64,000 nt of DNA from an uncultured Alistipes sp. Its GTDB lineage: Bacteria; Bacteroidota; Bacteroidia; Bacteroidales; Rikenellaceae. Positions 1 through 8,096 of this stretch are shown piece after piece (position 1 is the first letter of the stretch; each line of letters opens with the position of its first letter). Position numbers and translations under genes: made by a program. The notes under the pieces are model-generated. The model ran no database searches, had not been told where the DNA came from, and saw only the letters and a program-made list of their open reading frames with translations. The stretch spans positions 1 through 64,000 of the forward strand of contig CAAGGR010000097.1 in NCBI GenBank assembly GCA_900769445.1. Reading direction: 5' to 3'.

Positions 1-1
1 A

Positions 2-832
2 CGCCTTGAGAAGTATACTGACAAGGCTGAGCTTTTGGCAGCTGTTGCTGATGTAGATGCTCTTATCATCCGTAGCGACAAGGTTACTGCTGAGGTTATT
101 GAGGCTGCTAAGCAGCTTAAGATTGTTGTTCGTGCAGGTGCTGGTTTCGACAACGTAGACCTCGCTGCTGCTACTGCTCACAACGTAGTAGTTATGAACA
201 CTCCAGGTCAGAACTCTAACGCAGTTGCTGAGTTGGCTCTTGGTATGATGGTATATATGGCTCGTAACCAGTTTAACCCAGGTACTGGTACTGAGCTTTC
301 TGGTAAGACTCTTGCTATCCACGCTTACGGTAACGTAGGTCGTTTGGTAGGTTTGAAGGGTAAGGCTCTCGGTATGAACGTTGTAGCATACGACCCATTC
401 ATCACTGACGATGCTGTATTCGAGCGTGATGGCGTTAAGAAGATGAACTCTATCGCTGAGCTTTACGCTGCTGCTGACTACCTTTCATTGCACATTCCTG
501 CAACTGCTGAGACTAAGGGTTCTATCGGTTACGACCTTGCAATGTCTATGCCTAAGGGTGCTACCATCGTAAACACTGCTCGTAAGGAGGTTATCAACGA
601 GGAGGGTCTTATGAAGGCTATGGAGGAGCGTGAGGATCTTAAGTATATCACTGATATCGCTCCAGATACTAAGGACGTATACGCAGAGAAGTTTGGCAAG
701 CGCTACTTCGGTACTCCTAAGAAGCAGGGTGCTGAGACTGCTGAGGCTAACGTAAACGCTGGTCTTGCTGCTGCTCGTCAGATTGTGGACTTCTTTGTGA
801 ACGGTAACGTTCGTTTCCAGGTTAACAAATAG
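2..832 (+). CDS. serA: D-3-phosphoglycerate dehydrogenase (5' end outside window)
   Basis: Oxidises 3-phosphoglycerate to 3-phosphohydroxypyruvate with NAD, the first step of serine synthesis, in the cytoplasm. The frame is open from base 2, so roughly 30 N-terminal residues lie off the left edge; the TTG at 35 is internal. Visible are RAGAGFDNVD, the Rossmann loop HAYGNVGR (AxGxxG instead of GxGxxG), NTARKEVINE with the catalytic Arg, and the C-terminal TPKKQGAETAEAN, where most 2-hydroxyacid dehydrogenases have a PHxG histidine motif. From memory the Lys-Lys variant is normal for Bacteroidales SerA. There is no ACT domain, as in the short form. The DUF1015 gene follows on the same strand. 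Codon use is strongly biased, as in highly expressed genes. Confidence 0.9.
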   Translation, partial: RLEKYTDKAELLAAVADVDALIIRSDKVTAEVIEAAKQLKIVVRAGAGFDNVDLAAATAHNVVVMNTPGQNSNAVAELALGMMVYMARNQFNPGTGTELSGKTLAIHAYGNVGRLVGLKGKALGMNVVAYDPFITDDAVFERDGVKKMNSIAELYAAADYLSLHIPATAETKGSIGYDLAMSMPKGATIVNTARKEVINEEGLMKAMEEREDLKYITDIAPDTKDVYAEKFGKRYFGTPKKQGAETAEANVNAGLAAARQIVDFFVNGNVRFQVNK

Positions 833-939
833 TCTAATTGGATATTTCGACGCCTGCCTCGATTGAAAAATGCTCATTTACATCAAGTAAACTCCGCTTT
901 TTCACTCTTCGAGCAGTCGCCAAACTATCTCAATTATAC
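832..939. repeat. Palindromic intergenic element, copy 1
   Basis: A roughly 108-bp imperfect foldback begins at the serA stop codon. Outer arms (GTCTAATTGGATA near 832 against TATCTCAATTATAC ending at 940) pair imperfectly, an inner CGAC/GTCG and CTCGA/TCGAG pair lies inside, and the centre is TTTACATCAAGTAAA at 877-891. The middle (AAAATGCTCATTTAC, then AGTAAACTCCGCTTTTTC) is nearly identical to the element at 22898-23020. Like that copy it lies behind a stop codon and before a hairpin. Confidence 0.7.
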
Positions 940-960
940 TAATTGTTAATATATTAAATG

Positions 961-984
961 GGGTGTCAGCAGTAGTTGACACCC
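961..984 (+). terminator. Hairpin between serA and the DUF1015 gene
   Basis: A perfect 8-bp stem GGGTGTCA (961-968) / TGACACCC (977-984) with an 8-base loop. No long T run follows, so it may be a weak terminator, an attenuator or an mRNA 3'-end stabiliser. Confidence 0.5.
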
Positions 985-1024
985 TTACAAAAACAAATAA
1001 CCAAGCTAAAACTATTTTACAAAT

Positions 1025-2266
1025 ATGGTAAGAATTAAGCCATTTAAGGGTATTCGTCCTCCAAAGGAGTTGGCATCAGAGGTTGCATCACGTCCATACG
1101 ACGTACTTAACTCAGTAGAGGCTAAGGCTGAGGCTGGTGAGCGCTCTTTGCTTCACATCATCAAGCCTGAGATCGATTTCGATCCTATTGCTGATGAGCA
1201 CTCACAGGAGGCTTACGATAAGGCAATGGAGAACTTCCGCATCTGGAAGGAGAAGGGCTGGTTGGCTCAGGACGGCGAGGAGTACTACTACATCTACGCT
1301 CAGACTATGAATGGTCGTACTCAGTATGGTATTGCTATGTGCTGCCACTACGAGGATTACCTTTCTGGCGCTATCAAGAAGCACGAGCTTACTCGTGTTG
1401 ACAAGGAGGAGGATCGTATGATTCACGTGCGCAACCAGAAGGCTAACATCGAGCCAGTATTCTTCGCATATCCAGACGAGGCAGAGATTGACGCTATCGT
1501 ATCTAACTGGGTTAAGGAGCATGAGGCTGACTACGACTTCGTAGCTGAGGATGGCTTCGGCCACCACATGTGGGTTATCCGCGACAAGGCTATCAACGAT
1601 CGTATCACTGAGATCTTCAAGGGTATCCCAGCATTGTATGTTGCTGATGGTCATCACCGTACAGCAGCGGCAGCTCGTGTAGGTCAGGAGTGCGCATCTA
1701 AGAATCCTAACCACACAGGCAACGAGGAGTACTGCTTCTTCCTTGCTGTTACTTTCCCAGCTTCACACCTTCGCATTATCGACTACAACCGCGTAGTTAA
1801 GGATCTTAATGGTCTATCAAAGGAGGAGTTCTTGAAGGCTGTAGAGGAGTCATTCGTAGTTGAGAAGAAGGGTGCAGCAATCTACACTCCTAATGCTCTT
1901 CACAACTTCGCTATGTATATCGATGGCGAGTGGTACTCAATGACAGCAAAGGAGGGTACTTACGATGATAACGACCCAATCGGTGTTCTTGACGTATCAG
2001 TTCTCTCTAACCTTGTTCTTGATAAGGTTCTTGGCATCGCTGATCTTCGCACATCTAAGCGTATCGACTTCGTAGGCGGTATTCGCGGTTTGGGTGAGTT
2101 GCAGAAGCGTGTTGACAGCGGCGAGATGAAGGTTGCATTCGCATTGTACCCAGTATCAATGCAGCAGCTATTCGATATAGCTGACACTGGTAACATCATG
2201 CCTCCAAAGACAACTTGGTTTGAGCCTAAGTTGCGTTCGGGTGTTGTTATCCACTCATTCGAGTAA
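1025..2266 (+). CDS. DUF1015 family protein
   Basis: A 413-residue cytoplasmic protein matching the DUF1015 family along its length: the start (VRIKPFKGIRPPKELASEV) and the hallmark ADGHHRTAAAAR near residue 205 are both present. DUF1015 is related to the ParB-like/SerK nucleotidyl-transfer fold, in which a DGHHR-type motif takes part in catalysis. No specific reaction is established for this clade. Its place directly behind serA recurs in Bacteroidales as far as I recall, which suggests a role in serine or phosphoserine metabolism; this is inference. The ATG at 1025 follows an A-rich leader. A separate promoter is not clear, and a hairpin at 961-984 separates it from serA. Confidence 0.85.
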   Translation: MVRIKPFKGIRPPKELASEVASRPYDVLNSVEAKAEAGERSLLHIIKPEIDFDPIADEHSQEAYDKAMENFRIWKEKGWLAQDGEEYYYIYAQTMNGRTQYGIAMCCHYEDYLSGAIKKHELTRVDKEEDRMIHVRNQKANIEPVFFAYPDEAEIDAIVSNWVKEHEADYDFVAEDGFGHHMWVIRDKAINDRITEIFKGIPALYVADGHHRTAAAARVGQECASKNPNHTGNEEYCFFLAVTFPASHLRIIDYNRVVKDLNGLSKEEFLKAVEESFVVEKKGAAIYTPNALHNFAMYIDGEWYSMTAKEGTYDDNDPIGVLDVSVLSNLVLDKVLGIADLRTSKRIDFVGGIRGLGELQKRVDSGEMKVAFALYPVSMQQLFDIADTGNIMPPKTTWFEPKLRSGVVIHSFE

Positions 2267-2307
2267 TCATTTCTTGTGATAAGGGCGCATCTGCGACCTT
2301 TCAATCA

Positions 2308-2352
2308 AAGCCACCAATGGGACGTACGTCAAGTACTACCCATCGGTGGCTT
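2308..2352 (+). terminator. Hairpin behind the DUF1015 gene (apical stem of foldback unit 1)
   Basis: Stem AAGCCACCAATGGG (2308-2321) pairs with CCCATCGGTGGCTT (2339-2352) with one mismatch and is followed by CTTC. It lies 42 bases after the DUF1015 stop and could end that transcript, although it also belongs to the repeat array. Confidence 0.5.
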
Positions 2353-2520
2353 CTTCATGTCAAGGTCACATCTGCAACCCTTCTGACAAGAAATTAGCGC
2401 ACTTAGAGAGGTACTATCCCACGATATTTTCTTTATAGGATAGAACAAATCTGCTCCTCTAAAATCAAAAATCATTTCTTGTGATAGTGGCGCATCTGTG
2501 TCACATCCCAAAAAGTAAGA

Positions 2521-2556
2521 CCTCACGGGCTGTACTTCGTGTACTATCCCGTGAGG
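2521..2556. repeat. Apical hairpin of foldback unit 2
   Basis: CCTCACGGG (2521-2529) pairs perfectly with CCCGTGAGG (2548-2556); the stem can be extended by AGA/TCT with a one-base bulge. TTCTTTT follows on the plus strand. It is the structural counterpart of the 2308-2352 hairpin but has a different stem sequence. Confidence 0.65.
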
Positions 2557-2694
2557 ATCTTCTTTTAAGATGCGCCACATCTCACGACTTCTGACAAGAA
2601 ATCGGCGCACTTAGAGAAGTACTATCCAGAGGGGATCTTCTTTTGTGATGCAACACATCTGTACCACTCTGACAAGAGATAGGGTATATGCAAA

Positions 2695-2726
2695 ACAAGA
2701 GGTTGTCCAAGCGAACAACCTCTTGT
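2695..2726 (-). terminator. Terminator of korAB
   Basis: A perfect 12-bp stem (2695-2706 with 2715-2726) with an 8-base loop. Read on the minus strand it is followed by a T-rich stretch (TTTTGC). It starts 21 bases past the korB stop. Confidence 0.8.
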
Positions 2727-2747
2727 AATGTTATATGTCTTATGAGA

Positions 2748-3779
2748 TTACTTAATCTCCCAAGTCTGACCTGAGCGAAGAAGATCATCAACACACTTAA
2801 TCTTTGCAGCAGCCTTAACCTGCTCTACCTGCTCTGCAACCTTAACGTCGTAGACATTCTCGTCGTCAACATCGCGGATAACACCCACTGCAACTGGGTA
2901 CTCAGGGTACTTCATTGCTGCAAGCATTGAGTGTAGGGTAGTATCTGCAGTCTTAGCATCGTGTGTAAGAACATTGTCAAGAGTGTAGCCATCCTCGCCA
3001 ATGGTAACAACCTTTAGGCGCATATTCTCGAATACCAAACCCCTCTTATTGTCCTTGCCGAATACCATCTTCTCACCATGCTTTAGGTGGATGGTGTTCT
3101 CCTCGCGAGTAGCCTTATCACCAGCAAACAATGCGTGAGTCTTATCGTTGAAAATCATACAGTTAACCAAGGCCTCAGTAACTGCCATACCCTTGTGCTT
3201 AGCTGCTGCCAACAAGCACTCCTTAGTAAGCATCACCTCCTGGTCGATAGTACGAGCGAAGAATGTACCCTTAGCACCGATAACCAACTCGCCTGGAGTA
3301 AATGGCTTCTCAACAGTACCAAATGGAGAAGTCTTAGTAATCTTACCCAACTTAGTGGTTGGAGAGTACTGACCCTTAGTCAAACCGTAAATCTCGTTGT
3401 TGAACAAGATAACATTAAGGTCGATGTTACGACGGATAGCGTGGATGAAGTGGTTACCACCGATAGCCAATGAGTCGCCATCACCTGTGCATACCCATAC
3501 TGAAAGGTCTGGGTTTGCAGTCTTGATACCAGTAGCAATAGCGTTCGCACGACCGTGGATGGTGTGGAAGCCAAAGGTCTTCATATAGTAGATGAAGCGT
3601 GATGAGCAACCGATACCAGATACGAATGTAAACTTGTTATGTGGCTTGCCCAAAGCATCTGCCACCTCAGGCATAGCGCGCTGAACAGCGTTAAGGATAG
3701 CGTGGTCACCGCAACCTGGACACCACTTTACCTGTTGATCGCTCTTGAAATCAGCGGGAGTATACTTAAATTCTGCCAT
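2748..3779 (-). CDS. korB: 2-oxoglutarate (2-oxoacid):ferredoxin oxidoreductase, beta subunit
   Basis: Thiamine-diphosphate subunit of the enzyme that oxidatively decarboxylates 2-oxoglutarate (or another 2-oxoacid) to the acyl-CoA and reduces ferredoxin; the reverse reaction is possible under anaerobic conditions. The 343-residue length is typical. CPGCGDHAIL at residue 21 and GIGCSSRF near 56 match the family. The ThDP site GDGDSLAIGGNH near 98, followed by FNNEIYGLTKGQYSPT, gives the GDG...N metal-binding signature. It is translated after korA, 36 bases downstream, and the pair ends at the 2695-2726 terminator. No ferredoxin-type subunit gene is adjacent. Substrate choice between 2-oxoglutarate and related acids cannot be settled from sequence by eye. 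Confidence 0.9.
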   Translation of the reverse strand: MAEFKYTPADFKSDQQVKWCPGCGDHAILNAVQRAMPEVADALGKPHNKFTFVSGIGCSSRFIYYMKTFGFHTIHGRANAIATGIKTANPDLSVWVCTGDGDSLAIGGNHFIHAIRRNIDLNVILFNNEIYGLTKGQYSPTTKLGKITKTSPFGTVEKPFTPGELVIGAKGTFFARTIDQEVMLTKECLLAAAKHKGMAVTEALVNCMIFNDKTHALFAGDKATREENTIHLKHGEKMVFGKDNKRGLVFENMRLKVVTIGEDGYTLDNVLTHDAKTADTTLHSMLAAMKYPEYPVAVGVIRDVDDENVYDVKVAEQVEQVKAAAKIKCVDDLLRSGQTWEIK

Positions 3780-3815
3780 AGTTTTGTCGTTTTTAAGTTA
3801 TTTAGTGGTGTTATA

Positions 3816-5663
3816 TTACAACATTGAGTTAACCTTATCCTTAATCTCGATAACGGTAAATGGCTGACCCTCAGTCTTACCGTATGACTCGATTACAACA
3901 TCGCGGAACTGCTGACGCAAGTAACCAGCAAACTGACCCTCGTTCAACTCGCATACCACGATACGCTTGTAACGCTTCAACACATCCTCTACACCCTTCT
4001 GCAATGGGTAGATGTAGTTGAAGTGAAGGTGTGCTACAGACTTACCCTCCTCCTGTAGCTGCTTAACAGCGCTGTGGAGATGACCGCGTGTACCACCCCA
4101 GCCGACAACCAATACGTCAGCCTCGTTAGCACCAAATACCTCTATTTCAGGAAGCTCATCTGCAACAAGCTCAACCTTCTTGCGACGTGTTGTAACCATC
4201 TCCTGGTGGTTCTTAGGATCGTGAGAGATGCTACCCTTGATGTGATCCTTCTCCAAGCCACCGATACGATGCTCAAGACCCTCCTTACCTGGGAAAGCCC
4301 AACCACGAGCAAGCTTCTCGTTACGTGCGTATGGCATAAACTCGCCCTCACCCTCAGCGCGTGGTGCTACGATAGGTGGCACGATAGCAGGGTAGTCGTT
4401 CATTGATGGAATCTTCCAAGGCTCTGAACCGTTGGCGATAAAACCGTCGGTGAGCAACATTACAGGGGTCATATGCTCCATAGCGATCTTACCCGCCATA
4501 AATGCGTAGTGGAAGCAGTCGCTTGGTGATGATGCTGCGATAACAACCATAGGACACTCGCCATTTCTGCCGTAGAGTGCCTGGTTCAAGTCGCTCTGCT
4601 CGGTCTTTGTAGGAAGACCTGTAGATGGACCACCACGCTGTACGTCAACAACAACCAATGGCAACTCTGCCATTACAGCCAAACCCATAGCCTCGCTCTT
4701 AAGCGAAATACCAGGGCCAGAGGTTGTGGTTACTGCGAAGTTACCAGCATATGCTGCGCCGATAGATGTACAGATACCTGCAATCTCATCCTCGGCCTGT
4801 ACGGTCTTAACACCCAAATCGCGACGCTTTGCCAACTCCTCAAGAATTACGGTAGCTGGTGTGATAGGGTATGAGCCACAGAATAGTGGAAGACCAGACT
4901 TCTCAGATGCTGCGCAGAAACCCCAAGCGGTAGCTGTGTTACCATTGATAGAGCGGTAGATACCCTTCTCCAACTCTGCAGGAGCTACTGTATAGTTGTT
5001 AGCGAACTGGTGTGTATTAGCTGCATAGTTATATCCAGCCTCGATAACCTTCTTGTTTGCCTCAGCAACCAATGGGTTCTTCTTTGCGAACTTCGAGTCG
5101 AGGAAGCTCTTAGCAAAGTCATCTGGGCGGTTGTACATCCAGAATACGATACCAAGAGCGAACATGTTCTTACACTTAACCATAGCCTTGTTATCCATGC
5201 CAGTATCCTTCAATGCCTCCTTAGTCATTGTTGTAATGTCTGGGATAACGACATTGTAACCCTCAAGGCCAAGCTCTGCGATAGGATCCATAGTCTTGAA
5301 GCCAGCCTTAGTGATGTTGTCCTCAGTCATAGTGTCGCCGTCGATGATAACGGTTGCTGAAGGCTTCAACCACTTGCGGTTTGCGATAAGAGCCGCTGGG
5401 TTCATTGCTACGAGAACGTCGCAGTAGTCGCCAGGGTTGTCAACGCGACTTGAACCGATGTGTACCTGGAAACCAGATACACCCGCTACTGTACCCTGAG
5501 GTGCGCGAATCTCTGCGGGATAGTCTGGGAATGTAGAAATTCCGTTACCAAACAGTGCTGATGTGTCTGCAAATAGAGTTCCGGTAAGCTGCATACCATC
5601 ACCTGAGTCGCCCGAAAAACGGATAACCACATCCTGCAACTGCTGTACATTTACATTGTCCAT
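3816..5663 (-). CDS. korA: 2-oxoglutarate (2-oxoacid):ferredoxin oxidoreductase, fused gamma-alpha subunit
   Basis: A 615-residue partner of KorB. The N-terminal ~190 residues are the gamma domain (VVIRFSGDSGDGMQLTG, then STFPDYPAEIRAPQGT), and residues ~225-615 are the alpha (pyrimidine-binding) domain with YPITPATVILEELAK, AEDEIAGI and TTTSGPGISLKSEAMG. The gamma-alpha fusion is the common arrangement in Bacteroidetes and many anaerobes. It is first in a two-gene operon with korB. A possible -7 box (TATATTTG on the minus strand) lies about 80 bases upstream. The 4Fe-4S subunit found beside kor genes in some relatives is not present. Confidence 0.9.
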   Translation of the reverse strand: MDNVNVQQLQDVVIRFSGDSGDGMQLTGTLFADTSALFGNGISTFPDYPAEIRAPQGTVAGVSGFQVHIGSSRVDNPGDYCDVLVAMNPAALIANRKWLKPSATVIIDGDTMTEDNITKAGFKTMDPIAELGLEGYNVVIPDITTMTKEALKDTGMDNKAMVKCKNMFALGIVFWMYNRPDDFAKSFLDSKFAKKNPLVAEANKKVIEAGYNYAANTHQFANNYTVAPAELEKGIYRSINGNTATAWGFCAASEKSGLPLFCGSYPITPATVILEELAKRRDLGVKTVQAEDEIAGICTSIGAAYAGNFAVTTTSGPGISLKSEAMGLAVMAELPLVVVDVQRGGPSTGLPTKTEQSDLNQALYGRNGECPMVVIAASSPSDCFHYAFMAGKIAMEHMTPVMLLTDGFIANGSEPWKIPSMNDYPAIVPPIVAPRAEGEGEFMPYARNEKLARGWAFPGKEGLEHRIGGLEKDHIKGSISHDPKNHQEMVTTRRKKVELVADELPEIEVFGANEADVLVVGWGGTRGHLHSAVKQLQEEGKSVAHLHFNYIYPLQKGVEDVLKRYKRIVVCELNEGQFAGYLRQQFRDVVIESYGKTEGQPFTVIEIKDKVNSML

Positions 5664-5990
5664 TGTAGTTTAGTTTGGAGTTTTATATAATTAATTATTG
5701 TATATTTTCGTCCTTATTATAATACCTATTATATAGCATACCATAATTTCATACAAATATAGTAAAAATAATTATAGGGTGTATCAAAAAAATGGAAAAT
5801 AATTTTAGAAAAATCGAAGGTGTAGAGTAGTAACTATACATATGTATATATATACTCATTAGAACAGAAGGAAAGAAGCCATCGAAAAGACTTTTTTAGC
5901 GTAAATCTCTTCTTGTTATACAGCTTATAAAAGAACGAAGGGTGTCCAGTTTACTACTGAACACCCTCCGTATTTTGTTATTAAAATCTT
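5664..5990. other. 327-bp intergenic region upstream of korA
   Basis: AT-rich sequence with no coding frame. It holds the likely korA promoter (minus-strand TATATTTG around 5735-5760) and, at its far end, the terminator of the small barrel-protein gene. Nothing else is recognised. Confidence 0.6.
5939..5967 (-). terminator. Terminator of the small beta-barrel gene
   Basis: AGGGTGTCCAGT (5939-5950) pairs with ACTGAACACCCT (5956-5967) through a 12-bp stem with one G-U pair. On the minus strand a T-rich stretch follows. The stem sequence closely resembles terminators at 961, 9636 and 32879. Confidence 0.75.
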
Positions 5991-6524
5991 TTAGAAGTTG
6001 TAGTCGATACCACCAAGTACGAGAATTGAGTTCTTATGTACTCCCTGAGGTAGGCGACGCAACATCTTCACCTGACCCGATACTCGCCATCTGTAGCTGA
6101 TGTCGTAGTAGAAACCAGCACCGATATTAAAGCCTGGTGTCCAACCATCGATTACTGTGAGACCAGCCTTTACAATCAGCGGATTCATCTCCTCAGGTGA
6201 ACGTGGCGGTGTGTCGATGTCGTGAATACTGATACCCACAAGAGGGTAGATATGCCAGAAGGATGTAATCTCGAGCAAAACCTGGAAGTCGCAGTATACA
6301 TCGAGGAAGCTGTATGGCTTAAGCACGTAGTTAACACCAACCTCCATGTTGAGCCAGTCGTCGAGACCGTAAACGCCATATGCACCGCCAGTTAGAGCGT
6401 TTGCTCCAAGATATGCGCCAGCGTGTATACCAAAACGAAAATCCTCATCGACCTGTGCCGATGCCTCATTCAGTGATGGTATAATCACGAATAGTGCGAA
6501 TATGCTTAGCAGTAGTTTTTTCAT
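5991..6524 (-). CDS. Small outer-membrane beta-barrel protein
   Basis: 177 residues with a signal peptide (MKKLLLSIFALFVIIPSLNEASA, cleavage likely before QVDED), then alternating hydrophobic/aromatic strands ending in GGIDYNF, a terminal phenylalanine typical of proteins inserted by the BAM machine. It resembles small porin-like barrels of Bacteroidales; no specific function is recognised. It is monocistronic, with its own promoter (6545-6575) and terminator (5939-5967). Confidence 0.75.
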   Translation of the reverse strand: MKKLLLSIFALFVIIPSLNEASAQVDEDFRFGIHAGAYLGANALTGGAYGVYGLDDWLNMEVGVNYVLKPYSFLDVYCDFQVLLEITSFWHIYPLVGISIHDIDTPPRSPEEMNPLIVKAGLTVIDGWTPGFNIGAGFYYDISYRWRVSGQVKMLRRLPQGVHKNSILVLGGIDYNF

Positions 6525-6544
6525 AAAAATAACATATGGCTTGA

Positions 6545-6575
6545 CAAAGCTACGAAAAAAAACTTAAACTACCAA
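6545..6575 (-). promoter_or_regulatory. Promoter of the small barrel gene
   Basis: On the minus strand TTG (6575-6573), 20 bases, then TAGCTTTG (6552-6545) fits the Bacteroidetes consensus TTG-N19-21-TAnnTTTG, about 20 bases before the ATG. Confidence 0.65.
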
Positions 6576-6685
6576 TCATTTTTGGTAAATCTTTACATCT
6601 TTTTTTTGTAGACATTGTGCGAATCTTCACAAAAAGGAGTAGATTGCGCTCTAATTTGCTATATAATTATCTCTAAATATTCTAT

Positions 6686-8023
6686 TTAGCGTCTGCGACC
6701 GCCGCGCTGCATATGCTTCATCTGCTTCTGTAGCGCTCCACCAGCAACACTCTTCATCATTTTGCGTGTCTGCTCGAACTGCTTGAGGAGTTTGTTCACC
6801 TCTGCGACACTTGTGCCAGAGCCTCGTGCAATACGCTCTCTGCGTGTGGTGTTGATAATCTCTGGGTTTTCGCGCTCGGCAGGGGTCATAGAGTCGATGA
6901 TAGCCTCGGTCTGCTTAAATGCGTCGTCTGGAATGTCGATATCCTTAAGAGCCTTGCCCATGCCTGGAATCATAGATGCTAAGTCCTTAAGGTTACCCAT
7001 CTTTTTGATTTGTGCAATCTGATCGCGGAAGTCGTTGAAGTTGAACTGATCCTTGATGAGCTTCTTCTTGAGTTTGCGAGCCTGCTCCTCGTCGAACTGC
7101 TCCTGTGCGCGCTCAACTAATGATACTACATCGCCCATGCCGAGGATGCGGTCTGCCATACGCTCAGGGTGGAAGACCTGCAATGCATCCATCTTCTCAC
7201 CAGAGGAGATAAACTTCAAAGGCTTATCTACAACCGAGCGGATAGAGATAGCAGCACCACCACGGGTATCGCCATCGAGCTTAGTGAGGACAACGCCATC
7301 GAAGTCAAGACGGTCGTTGAACTCCTTAGCTGTGTTTACAGCATCCTGACCAGTCATTGAGTCAACAACGAAGAGGGTCTCGGATGGCTTAACAGCAGCC
7401 TTAATCTCGGTAATCTCCACCATCATTGCCTCGTCGATAGCCAAACGACCTGCGGTATCCACGATAACGGTGTTGTATGACTTCGAACGTGCGTAGTTGA
7501 TGGCGTTCTTAGCAATCTCCACTGGGTTGTTATTGCCAGCTTCGGTATATACCTCTACACCTACTGTCTGACCAAGAATCTTGAGCTGGTCGATAGCTGC
7601 TGGACGGTAGACGTCGCAGGCAACCAACAACACCTTACGACCACGCTTCTCCTTAAGCAATGATGCGAGCTTGCCAGAGAATGTTGTCTTACCAGAACCC
7701 TGAAGACCCGCGATAAGGATAACAGCAGGGTTGCCCTCGAGGCTGATATCTGTAGCTGTACCACCCATAAGCTGTGCCAACTCATCGCGCACAATCTTGG
7801 TGAGCATCTGACCAGGCTTTACTGAGCGGAGTACATCCTGACCCATAGCCTTCTCCTTAACGTCGTCGATGAACTTCTTAGCTACCTTATAACTTACATC
7901 GGCATCGATAAGCGCACGACGTATCTCCTTCAGTGTCTCCGCGACATTGATGTCGGTGATTCTGCCCTCACCCTTTAGGATTTGAAACGAGCGTTCAAGT
8001 TTCTCGGTTAGATTTTCAAACAT
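6686..8023 (-). CDS. ffh: Signal recognition particle protein Ffh (SRP54)
   Basis: The GTPase of the signal recognition particle, which binds 4.5S RNA and signal sequences of nascent membrane proteins and docks on FtsY. The order is N domain (1-~85), G domain with GLQGSGKTTFSGKLA (G1), DTAGRLAIDE (G3) and TKLDGDTRGGAA (G4), then the methionine-rich M domain from ~300 to the basic tail MQRGGRRR. At 445 residues the length is normal. It is a single-gene unit with its own upstream promoter (8066-8096). Confidence 0.97.
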   Translation of the reverse strand: MFENLTEKLERSFQILKGEGRITDINVAETLKEIRRALIDADVSYKVAKKFIDDVKEKAMGQDVLRSVKPGQMLTKIVRDELAQLMGGTATDISLEGNPAVILIAGLQGSGKTTFSGKLASLLKEKRGRKVLLVACDVYRPAAIDQLKILGQTVGVEVYTEAGNNNPVEIAKNAINYARSKSYNTVIVDTAGRLAIDEAMMVEITEIKAAVKPSETLFVVDSMTGQDAVNTAKEFNDRLDFDGVVLTKLDGDTRGGAAISIRSVVDKPLKFISSGEKMDALQVFHPERMADRILGMGDVVSLVERAQEQFDEEQARKLKKKLIKDQFNFNDFRDQIAQIKKMGNLKDLASMIPGMGKALKDIDIPDDAFKQTEAIIDSMTPAERENPEIINTTRRERIARGSGTSVAEVNKLLKQFEQTRKMMKSVAGGALQKQMKHMQRGGRRR

Positions 8024-8065
8024 AGTATATTATCTTTTAATTTTTCTCTCTTAAGAAATAGCGCG

Positions 8066-8096
8066 CAAAGATATAGAATATATCTTAATTTTACAA
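8066..8096 (-). promoter_or_regulatory. ffh promoter
   Basis: Minus-strand TTG (8096-8094), exactly 20 bases, then TATCTTTG (8073-8066). The -33 element overlaps the last codons of the upstream C11 peptidase gene, so the two genes are separately initiated. Confidence 0.65.

Larger units (their letters stand above)
2267..2690. repeat. Higher-order foldback repeat array
   Basis: Non-coding DNA between the convergent DUF1015 and korB genes. Two tandem repeats about 208 bp apart are visible: 27-bp boxes at 2267-2293 and 2472-2498 (25/27 identical) and 40-bp boxes at 2380-2419 and 2588-2627 (37/40). Each unit is a long foldback bounded by ATTTCTTGT / ACAAGAAAT (2269-2277 with 2386-2394; 2474-2482 with 2594-2602). 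Inside are nested stems (GACCTT/AAGGTC at 2295/2362; GGCGCATC/GATGCGCC at 2489/2569) and a strong apical hairpin. A 62-nt subrepeat starts at 2333, 2541 and 2619, with a decayed copy at 2411. Apical stems differ in sequence but both pair, so structure appears kept. No convincing coding frame is present. Confidence 0.75.

Noticed and set aside
2267..2690. Possible CRISPR array
   Set aside because: Repeats are few, uneven in length and self-complementary over long distances, with no unique spacers of equal size and no cas genes.
2329..2794. Two short minus-strand open frames over the repeat array
   Set aside because: Their similar ends (SLSALISCQK and SLSAPISCQK) come from the repeats; neither has a start signal or known homologue.
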